The notes under the pieces were generated by a model. That model made no database searches. It was not told where the DNA came from and saw only the letters and a program-made list of their open reading frames with translations. The translations under genes and the position numbers were made by a program. 33,233 nt of DNA from an uncultured Pelagibacteraceae bacterium. Lineage in GTDB: Bacteria > Pseudomonadota > Alphaproteobacteria > Pelagibacterales > Pelagibacteraceae. Of the stretch, positions 24,349 to 31,579 are shown piece by piece. Position 1 is the first letter of the stretch, and the number at the start of each line of letters is the position of its first letter. The stretch is from the NCBI GenBank assembly GCA_902531885.1, contig CACAFZ010000010.1, positions 1-33,233 on the forward strand. The letters are read 5' to 3'.

Positions 24349-27300
24349 ATGAAAAATAAACTTTTAGTTCCTGATATCGGAGATTTTGAAAAAGTAGAAA
24401 TTATAGAAATTTTAGTCAAAACTGGAGATAATATTAAAAAAAATGACTCAGTAGTGACTTTAGAAAGTGACAAGTCTAGTGTTGAAGTTCCATCAATTTA
24501 TGAAGGAATAGTCGAATCTGTTGATGTAAAGATAGGAGATAAAGTATCAAAAGGTGATTTACTTGTAACTTTAAGTGGTGAAAAAAAATCTGAAGATACT
24601 TCAAAAAAAACTGTAGAAGAAAAGATACCTCCACTCACTGAAAAAATAATCAAAGAAGCAGAGGATACTTTAGTTTTAAAAGAAGAAGTAAAAGAAAATG
24701 AGAATAAAATAAAAAGAAAAGAAAAAATTGAGACTTCAGGAAAAGAAGATATTGATCCTACGGAGACAAAAGAATGGATAGAATCTCTTTCAGCAGTTTT
24801 AGAAAATGATGGAAAAAAAAGAGCTCAGTTTTTGATAAAGCAATTAATAGAGCATTCTTATAAAGAAGGTTCTGATTTAGTTTTATCGAGAAATACACCT
24901 TACATAAATACAATTTCTCCAGAAGAAGAAGTAAAATCTCCAGGCGATCAAAACATAGAAAGAAAAATTAGATCTTTAATTAGATGGAATGCAGCTGCAA
25001 TGGTAGTAAGAGCAAATAAAAAAAATCCTGAACTTGGTGGTCATATAGGTACTTTTGCATCTGCAGCTACTCTCTACGATGTTGGTATGAATCATTTTTG
25101 GAGAGCTAAAAACAACAAGTTTGGTGGAGATTTAATATATTTTCAGGGACATAGTGCACCGGGTATGTATGCAAGGGCATTTTTAGAAGGAAGACTAAGT
25201 GAAAAACAGCTAGATAGATTTAGACAAGAAGTAAATCCAGGAGGACTTTCATCATATCCACACCCGTGGCTGATGCCAGAATTTTGGCAGTTCCCAACTG
25301 TTTCAATGGGACTTGGTCCAATCATGTCAATTTATCAAGCACGATTTAATAAATATTTGATCAATAGAGGTTTACTAAAAGATGAAGAAAGAAAAATTTG
25401 GTGTTTTTTAGGTGACGGAGAAACTGACGAACCCGAATCTTTAGGAGCCATAGGTTTAGCAGCTAGAGAAAAGTTAGATAATTTAATTTTTGTTGTTAAC
25501 TGTAATCTCCAAAGACTGGATGGACCGGTGAGGGGGAATGGAAAAATAATTCAAGAATTGGAAGGGATATTTAGGGGAGCAGGATGGAATGTGATTAAAG
25601 TCATTTGGGGATCTTATTGGGATCAATTACTAGCAAAAGATAAAACTGGATTATTAATAAAGAGAATGGGAGAAGCGGTTGATGGCGAATATCAAGCATT
25701 TAAAGCCAAAGGTGGTGCTTATGTAAGAGAAAAATTTTTTGGAAAATATCCAGAATTATTAGATATGGTTTCTCAGATGACAGATAAAGATATATGGAAA
25801 TTAAATAGAGGAGGTCACGATCCTCATAAAGTTTATGCTGCATATAATTCTGCAATGCAAAATAAAGGCACCCCTACAGTTATACTTGCAAAAACAATTA
25901 AAGGATATGGAATGGGTAAATCAGGCGAAAGTATGAATACCACACACCAACAAAAAAAATTAGGAGAAGAAGATCTTTTATATTATAGAGATAGATTCGA
26001 TTTGCCATTAACTGACGATCAAGTAAAAAATGTTGAATATTATAGACCTCCTCCAAATTCTGCAGAAATTAAATATTTAAAAGAATGCAGATTAAAATTA
26101 GGGGGTAATTTGCCTGAAAGAACATCTTTTGCAAAATCTATTAAAACTCCTCCAGTAGACATTTTTAGTGCTATGAAAGAGTCAACTGGAAAAAAAGAAA
26201 TGTCCACAACAATGATTTTAGTTAGAATGTTAACAAGTTTATTAAGAGATAAAAATGTAGCTCCTCGCTTAGTGCCAATTATACCAGATGAAGCACGTAC
26301 ATTTGGAATGGAAGGATTTTTTCAAAAAATTGGAATTTACGCTCACGAAGGTCAAAAATATGAACCCGTAGACTCTGAACAGTTAAGTTCTTATAGAGAA
26401 GACGTTAAGGGACAGGTGTTAGAAGAAGGCATTACTGAAGCAGGTGCAATGTCATCATGGATAGCAGCAGGAACTTCATATTCAAATCATGATATTTCAA
26501 TGATCCCAATTTATATATTTTATTCGATGTTCGGATTTCAGAGAACAGGTGACTTTGCCTGGGCAGCTGGAGACAATCAAACTAGAGGTTTTTTAATAGG
26601 AGCAACAGCAGGAAGGACTACTCTTGCAGGAGAAGGTTTACAACACGGTGATGGACATAGTCATATAATGTCTTCCGTTATACCTAATTGTAAATCTTAT
26701 GATCCAACTTTTGGATATGAATTAGCTACAATATTTAGAGAAGGGCTTAGAAGAATGTATGAAAAACAGGAAAATATTTTTTATTACATTACTACAATGA
26801 ACGAAAACTACCCTCATCCATCAATGCCGAAAGATAAAAATGTTGAAAAAGGGATATTAAAAGGAATGTATTTATTTAAAGAATTTGAAAAATATAAGAA
26901 AACTAAAATTCAATTATTAGGTTCAGGCACAATATTAAGAGAAATGATTGCTGCAGCTGAAATTTTACAGAAAGATTATAAAATAGATAGCAATGTATGG
27001 AGTGTCACAAGTTTTAATGAACTTAGAAAAGAAGCTATAGAAGTAGAAAGATATAATCTTTTAAATCCAGATAAAAAACCAAAACAAAATTACATTGAAG
27101 AATGTTTATCTACAACAGAAGGTCCAGTAGTATCTGCCTCTGATTATATGAGATTAAATTCTGATCAAATTAGATCCTTTGTAAGAAAAAGTTTTTACTC
27201 TTTTGGAACAGATGGATATGGTAGAAGTGATACAAGAAAAAACCTAAGAAAATTTTTTGAAGTAGATAAGGAACATATTGTTGCATATTCATTAAGTGTA

Positions 27301-27396
27301 CTAGCCAAAGAACAATTAATACCATCTAAATATGCTGAAGATGCGATAAAAAAATATAATATTGATCCACAAAAACCGATTCCTACAAAATTATAA
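24349..27396 (+). CDS. aceE: Pyruvate dehydrogenase E1 with fused N-terminal lipoyl domain
   Basis: ThDP-dependent, homodimeric-type E1 that decarboxylates pyruvate and reductively acetylates a lipoyl group. Residues 1-77 are a complete lipoyl domain of AceF type, with the lipoylation lysine K42 in TLESDKSSVEVPS. A charged Lys/Glu-rich linker spans about 78-132. From DIDPTETKEW (about 134) to 1015 it aligns with the whole of E. coli AceE (about 885 residues): HIGTFASAATLYDVG (232-246), FQGHSAPGMYARAFLEGR, and the ThDP motif GDGETDEPES (355-364) through NCNLQRLDGP (384-393). AceE proteins normally have no lipoyl domain. The reading frame is continuous and there is no Met between residue 1 and M218, so a separate E1 from an internal ATG is not possible. 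The E2 gene follows after 3 bases. Confidence 0.96.
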   Translation: MKNKLLVPDIGDFEKVEIIEILVKTGDNIKKNDSVVTLESDKSSVEVPSIYEGIVESVDVKIGDKVSKGDLLVTLSGEKKSEDTSKKTVEEKIPPLTEKIIKEAEDTLVLKEEVKENENKIKRKEKIETSGKEDIDPTETKEWIESLSAVLENDGKKRAQFLIKQLIEHSYKEGSDLVLSRNTPYINTISPEEEVKSPGDQNIERKIRSLIRWNAAAMVVRANKKNPELGGHIGTFASAATLYDVGMNHFWRAKNNKFGGDLIYFQGHSAPGMYARAFLEGRLSEKQLDRFRQEVNPGGLSSYPHPWLMPEFWQFPTVSMGLGPIMSIYQARFNKYLINRGLLKDEERKIWCFLGDGETDEPESLGAIGLAAREKLDNLIFVVNCNLQRLDGPVRGNGKIIQELEGIFRGAGWNVIKVIWGSYWDQLLAKDKTGLLIKRMGEAVDGEYQAFKAKGGAYVREKFFGKYPELLDMVSQMTDKDIWKLNRGGHDPHKVYAAYNSAMQNKGTPTVILAKTIKGYGMGKSGESMNTTHQQKKLGEEDLLYYRDRFDLPLTDDQVKNVEYYRPPPNSAEIKYLKECRLKLGGNLPERTSFAKSIKTPPVDIFSAMKESTGKKEMSTTMILVRMLTSLLRDKNVAPRLVPIIPDEARTFGMEGFFQKIGIYAHEGQKYEPVDSEQLSSYREDVKGQVLEEGITEAGAMSSWIAAGTSYSNHDISMIPIYIFYSMFGFQRTGDFAWAAGDNQTRGFLIGATAGRTTLAGEGLQHGDGHSHIMSSVIPNCKSYDPTFGYELATIFREGLRRMYEKQENIFYYITTMNENYPHPSMPKDKNVEKGILKGMYLFKEFEKYKKTKIQLLGSGTILREMIAAAEILQKDYKIDSNVWSVTSFNELRKEAIEVERYNLLNPDKKPKQNYIEECLSTTEGPVVSASDYMRLNSDQIRSFVRKSFYSFGTDGYGRSDTRKNLRKFFEVDKEHIVAYSLSVLAKEQLIPSKYAEDAIKKYNIDPQKPIPTKL

Positions 27397-27399
27397 AAA

Positions 27400-28305
27400 A
27401 TGTCAGAAGATAAAAAAATATTTACCACTCCTAATGTAAGAAAATTTGCAAGGGAATTGGGAGCAAATATAAGCGAGATAAAAGGCACTCAAAGAAAAGG
27501 AAGAGTAAGTCATGAAGATGTAAAAAATTTTATAAATAATCAATTAAATGAAAATAAGCAACCAAACAAATCAAAAATGGAGTTTAAACATTCAGAGTTT
27601 GGAGAAGTTGAAATAAAAGAAATACCAAGAGTAAAAAAAATAGCTGCTCCCCATCTTTTAAACTCTTGGCAGACTATTCCACATGTTACTCACCACGATG
27701 AGGCAGATGTTACAGAGCTTGAAGAATTCCGAGCATCACTTACTGATATAAATACAGGGGAAAAGAAAAAGATGTCACCTTTAGTTTTTATAATCAAATC
27801 TTTAGTAGCAACAATGAAAAAATACCCTAGTTTTAACTCGTCTATAGATGAAATCAATGAAGGAAAAATGACATTAAAAAAATACTTTCACATTGGTATT
27901 GCAGTTGATACTGAGCATGGATTAATGGTACCAAAAATTAGAGATGTAAATAAAAAAAATCTTAACCAAATATCTTTAGAGCTGAAAGAAGTAAGTGAAA
28001 AATGTCGAAAACTTAAAATTGATAAAAAAGAATTTTTTGGTGGATCAATAACAATAACTAGCTTGGGTGGAATAGGAGGATCATTTTTTACACCAATTAT
28101 TAATTATCCGGAAGTAGCAATCTTGGGCGTTGGAAGAACTTATTATAAGCAAGTTTTAATTGATAATGAATTTCAAAAAAGAATTATGCTTCCATTGTCA
28201 TTGTCCTATGATCACAGAATTATAGATGGAGCAGAAGCAGCTAGATTTTCCAATGAATTAAAAGATAATCTTGGAAAAAACTTTGCTTATAAATTAGCAC
28301 TATAA
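27400..28305 (+). CDS. aceF: Dihydrolipoamide acetyltransferase E2 lacking lipoyl domain
   Basis: Core component of the pyruvate dehydrogenase complex that transfers acetyl from the lipoyl arm to CoA. At 301 residues it has only two domains: a peripheral-subunit-binding domain (about 8-46, TPNVRKFARELGANISEIKG with the RKGRVSHEDV end) and the catalytic domain (about 66-301) with IPHVTHHDEADVTELEEF (93-110), FNSS (145-148) and the active-site DHRIIDG (271-277; H272, D276). E. coli AceF has three N-terminal lipoyl domains; here there is none and the binding domain begins eight residues from the start. The lipoyl domain is instead on the E1 encoded 3 bases upstream. The next gene, 2 bases on, is a transporter and not the E3 dehydrogenase, so E3 must be elsewhere. 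Confidence 0.95.
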   Translation: MSEDKKIFTTPNVRKFARELGANISEIKGTQRKGRVSHEDVKNFINNQLNENKQPNKSKMEFKHSEFGEVEIKEIPRVKKIAAPHLLNSWQTIPHVTHHDEADVTELEEFRASLTDINTGEKKKMSPLVFIIKSLVATMKKYPSFNSSIDEINEGKMTLKKYFHIGIAVDTEHGLMVPKIRDVNKKNLNQISLELKEVSEKCRKLKIDKKEFFGGSITITSLGGIGGSFFTPIINYPEVAILGVGRTYYKQVLIDNEFQKRIMLPLSLSYDHRIIDGAEAARFSNELKDNLGKNFAYKLAL

Positions 28306-28307
28306 TT

Positions 28308-29216
28308 ATGTCTAAGCCAGTTTCAATTATTAGTGCCCTTTTTTGCACATTAATCTGGGGAACCACTTTCATAGCGCAAGAAACAGGCATGGAAAAAATA
28401 GGACCATATACTTTTAATGCTGTAAGATTTTTTGTAGGCTTTATTGCTTTAATTCCATTTTACTTAATTTTAGAAAAAACTAATACCAAAAAAATAATTT
28501 CAAAGGACAAAAGAAAATTTATTTACCTTTCAGTATTGATTGGAATTTTTTTATTTCTAGCTTCTGTTTTTCAACAAGTAGCATTGATTTACACAGATGT
28601 TGCTAATGCTGCATTTGTTACAATATTTTATGTACCAATGGTACCAATAATTGTTTTTTTTCTTTTTAAAAAAACTATTCATTGGAGTGTTTGGCCTTCT
28701 GCAATGCTTTGTGTGATCGGTGGTTATTTATTAACTAATTTTCAAGATGCTACAATTAGATTAGGAGATTCCCTTGTTGTAGTAAGCGCTATTTTTTGGG
28801 CATTACATATAATATTTATTGGTAAAATTATTGAAGAGTTCAATACACCTATCTTAATTGGTTTAGTACAAACATTAGTTGTTTCGTCATGCTCTATAGT
28901 ATTAAGTTTAATTTTTGAGGAATTTATAATATCTAATATTCTATCTCACAAAGTACAGATTTTATATGCTGGAATTTTATCTGGAGGATTTGCTTTTGTT
29001 TTACAAATCTACGCGCAAAAAAATATTACACCAGCTCCTGCAGCAATAATTTTTTCGTTAGAAGGAGTTTTTGCTGCTATTGCAGCATGGATTATATTAA
29101 ATCAAATATTAAGTTTTAATAATATTCTTGGATGCACATTGATTTTATTTGGTGTTATATTTTCTCAATTATTACCCAATTTTGAAAACAAACTAAGAAT
29201 ATATAATAACAAATAA
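28308..29216 (+). CDS. EamA/DMT-family transporter
   Basis: A 302-residue membrane protein with about ten predicted helices in two EamA repeats (about 8-140 and 150-285), typical of the drug/metabolite transporter superfamily. The first repeat begins with LIWGTTFIAQE and has FFVGFIALIPF; the second has ILSGGFAFVLQIYAQKNITPAPAAIIFSLEGVFAA (with the conserved proline-alanine turn). It starts 2 bases after the E2 gene and probably shares its message. Substrates in this family include amino acids and small metabolites in either direction; nothing here identifies one. Its end overlaps the convergent uppP gene by 24 bases. Confidence 0.88.
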   Translation: MSKPVSIISALFCTLIWGTTFIAQETGMEKIGPYTFNAVRFFVGFIALIPFYLILEKTNTKKIISKDKRKFIYLSVLIGIFLFLASVFQQVALIYTDVANAAFVTIFYVPMVPIIVFFLFKKTIHWSVWPSAMLCVIGGYLLTNFQDATIRLGDSLVVVSAIFWALHIIFIGKIIEEFNTPILIGLVQTLVVSSCSIVLSLIFEEFIISNILSHKVQILYAGILSGGFAFVLQIYAQKNITPAPAAIIFSLEGVFAAIAAWIILNQILSFNNILGCTLILFGVIFSQLLPNFENKLRIYNNK

Positions 29217-29960
29217 TAATCCAGCTAAAATAATTCTATAGTAAACAAATATTTTTAAAGAAAATTTTTTTGTAAAAGCTAAAAAATATTTAATAGTTAG
29301 ATAGGAGAAAAAAAAAGAAAGAAATACAGCGAATATTGTTAAAATGTTAAATTGTAAATTTTGATTAATAATATCTTTTAGTCCTAATATACTTGCACCT
29401 GCAAGAGCGGGAATAGATAAGTAAAATGAAATTTTTGATGAGTCATATCTATTAAAATTTAAAAATCTTCCAGCAGTAATTACTATTCCAGATCTACTAA
29501 CTCCAGGTATTAACGCAAGAATTTGAAATAATCCAATAACAAATATATTTTTAATGCTTAAGTTTTCATTAAATTTTTTTGTAATTTTAAAATTATCTGC
29601 AAAATATAAAAGTATTCCAAAAAATAGGGTAGACCAAGCTATTACTTCTATATTTCTCAAATAGTATATTAGACCACTAGTATATAATAGAAGTCCAATT
29701 ACTATTACTGGAAGTGAACCAATTATTATTAGCAATGCTAAACTTTTATTATTAAAAAAATTTAATAGATCTTTTCTAAAAAAAACTATTATTGCTAATA
29801 GTGATCCAAGATGTAAACCTACATCTATTACTAATGAGCTAGAGGAAAAATTACTAAGCTCAGATATTAAAATTAAGTGTGCAGAAGAACTAACTGGAAT
29901 AAATTCTGAAATTCCTTGAACGATTGATAAAATAAAAGTCTCAAAATAATTAGAAATCAT
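29193..29960 (-). CDS. uppP: Undecaprenyl-diphosphatase UppP
   Basis: An inner-membrane enzyme that removes a phosphate from undecaprenyl diphosphate to recycle the lipid carrier for peptidoglycan and polysaccharide synthesis. The two signature regions are present: QGISEFIPVSSSAHLI (15-30, with E19 and the SSSAH cluster at 24-28) and PGVSRSGIVITAGRF (152-166, with R156). About eight hydrophobic segments fill the 255 residues, slightly below the usual 265-275. Its end overlaps the EamA gene by 24 bases tail to tail, and its start faces gltD across a 179-base gap. Confidence 0.95.
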   Translation of the reverse strand: MISNYFETFILSIVQGISEFIPVSSSAHLILISELSNFSSSSLVIDVGLHLGSLLAIIVFFRKDLLNFFNNKSLALLIIIGSLPVIVIGLLLYTSGLIYYLRNIEVIAWSTLFFGILLYFADNFKITKKFNENLSIKNIFVIGLFQILALIPGVSRSGIVITAGRFLNFNRYDSSKISFYLSIPALAGASILGLKDIINQNLQFNILTIFAVFLSFFFSYLTIKYFLAFTKKFSLKIFVYYRIILAGLLFVIIYS

Positions 29961-30139
29961 TAGGATTGTTCCTTCCTAAAGAAATTAATATCAAAATAAA
30001 GCAATTACATGTTTGCATATTAGCAATGTTAGTACTGCAAAAAAGTAGCAAAATATAAGGTTTTAACAATATTTTAGTCAGTATATATGACCTAAATTAT
30101 CTTTATGTGGAGATTTAATTGATATAATTCTAACTAAAT
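29961..30139. other. Divergent intergenic region uppP/gltD
   Basis: A 179-base AT-rich gap that must hold promoters for uppP (minus) and gltD (plus). An extended -10 for gltD is listed separately. Short GCAA/TTGC complementary words occur around 30012-30050 but form no convincing long hairpin, and no known riboswitch was recognised. Confidence 0.5.
30120..30128 (+). promoter_or_regulatory. gltDp: Extended -10 promoter element of gltD
   Basis: TGATATAAT is a perfect extended -10 (TGnTATAAT), which can work without a -35 box; none is evident at 16-18 bases upstream. Transcription would begin near 30135, only about five bases before the ATG at 30140, so the mRNA would be nearly leaderless, consistent with the lack of a Shine-Dalgarno. 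Confidence 0.5.
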
Positions 30140-31579
30140 ATGAAAGAAAAAATGCTAAAATTTGTTGAGTTAGATCAGCAATCTCCACATAAAAGGTCTG
30201 TTAATGAAAGAACGGAGGATTTTGCTGAAATTTATAAAGAATTTATTAATAAAAAAGCCGAAGAACAATCTAGCAGATGTTCACAATGTGGAGTTCCGTT
30301 TTGCCAAGTTCACTGCCCGTTAAGTAATAATATTCCAGATTGGTTAAAACTAACAGCAGAGGGAAGACTAGAAGAAGCTTACCATTTGTCTCAGAGCACT
30401 AATAATATGCCAGAAGTTTGTGGAAGAATATGCCCACAAGATAGACTATGTGAAGGAAATTGCGTTATTGAACAATCAGGACACGGAACAGTTACAATTG
30501 GTTCAATAGAAAAATTTATTACCGAAAATGCATGGGAAAATGGATGGATTAAACCACTAAAAATATCAGTTAATAAAAATCAAAGTATAGGAATTATAGG
30601 AGCTGGTCCAGCAGGTTTAGCCTGCGCTGAAGAGTTGAGAAAAAAAGGTTATCATATAACGATATACGATAGATATGATAGACCTGGTGGACTTTTAATT
30701 TATGGGATACCCAATTTTAAATTAGAAAAATATGTAGTTGAAAGAAGAACAAATCTTTTAAAAGAGAGTGGAATTAAATTTGTTCAAAATATCGAAGTAG
30801 GAAAAAAAATAAAATTAACAGAATTAAGAAAAAAACATGACGCAATATTAATTGCTACCGGAGTATACAAAGCAAGAGAAATTGATTTACCAGGAAGCGA
30901 ATTAAAAAATATATTTCCAGCAATGGATTTTTTGACTGCTTCAAATAAAAAGGGGCTAGGAGATAAAGTTGAGCTATTTGATAACGGTACGCTGAATGCG
31001 AAAGATAAAAATGTAGTAGTAATCGGAGGTGGAGATACTGCTATGGATTGTGTAAGAACATGCATAAGGCAAAATGCCAAATCAGTTAAATGCTTATATA
31101 GAAGAGACAGAGAAAATATGCCTGGCTCTGCAAGGGAGGTACATAATGCAGAAGACGAAGGAGTTAAGTTTTTATGGCTATCTAGTCCAAAAGAATTTAT
31201 AGGAAAAAATTCTATAAAAAGTTTAATTGTAAATAAGATTAAACTAGGAGAACCCGATGATAGTGGAAGAAGAAAACCAATTATTCAAAATGGATCTGAA
31301 TTTGAATTACAAGCAGATATGATCATAAAAGCACTTGGATTCGATCCAGAAGAAATACCAAAATTATTTGACGAAGAAGAACTAAAAGTAACAAAATGGG
31401 GAACAATAAAAATTAATTTTGATACATTAGAAACAAATATTCCTGGTGTGTTTGCTGCAGGCGACATAGTTCGTGGAGCTTCTTTAGTTGTGTGGGCTAT
31501 AAAAGATGGGAGAGAAGCAGCTATTTCAATAGATAAATATTTAGAAAATAAAATAAAAAAAGAGCAAAAGGTTGCATGA
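30140..31579 (+). CDS. gltD: Glutamate synthase small (beta) subunit
   Basis: The NADPH-oxidising, FAD-containing subunit that feeds electrons to GltB for conversion of glutamine and 2-oxoglutarate into two glutamates. Its 479 residues carry the two cysteine groups of the Fe-S region, C47/C50/C55/C59 and C94/C98/C104/C108, the FAD motif GIIGAGPAGLAC (151-162), the NADPH motif VVIGGGDTAMDC (about 294-305) and the FAD-closing GVFAAGDIVRGASLVVWAI (about 438-456). The ATG at 30140 is used here; a second in-frame ATG four codons on is also possible. The stop overlaps the gltB start (ATGA), and this gltD-gltB order is the reverse of the usual one. Confidence 0.96.
   Translation: MKEKMLKFVELDQQSPHKRSVNERTEDFAEIYKEFINKKAEEQSSRCSQCGVPFCQVHCPLSNNIPDWLKLTAEGRLEEAYHLSQSTNNMPEVCGRICPQDRLCEGNCVIEQSGHGTVTIGSIEKFITENAWENGWIKPLKISVNKNQSIGIIGAGPAGLACAEELRKKGYHITIYDRYDRPGGLLIYGIPNFKLEKYVVERRTNLLKESGIKFVQNIEVGKKIKLTELRKKHDAILIATGVYKAREIDLPGSELKNIFPAMDFLTASNKKGLGDKVELFDNGTLNAKDKNVVVIGGGDTAMDCVRTCIRQNAKSVKCLYRRDRENMPGSAREVHNAEDEGVKFLWLSSPKEFIGKNSIKSLIVNKIKLGEPDDSGRRKPIIQNGSEFELQADMIIKALGFDPEEIPKLFDEEELKVTKWGTIKINFDTLETNIPGVFAAGDIVRGASLVVWAIKDGREAAISIDKYLENKIKKEQKVA

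Noticed and set aside
24349..24750. Lipoyl-E1 fusion as a sequencing or frameshift artefact
   Set aside because: The frame is continuous with normal codon use, the linker has no stop, there is no internal ATG, and the E2 downstream lacks the lipoyl domain, which matches a real domain transfer.
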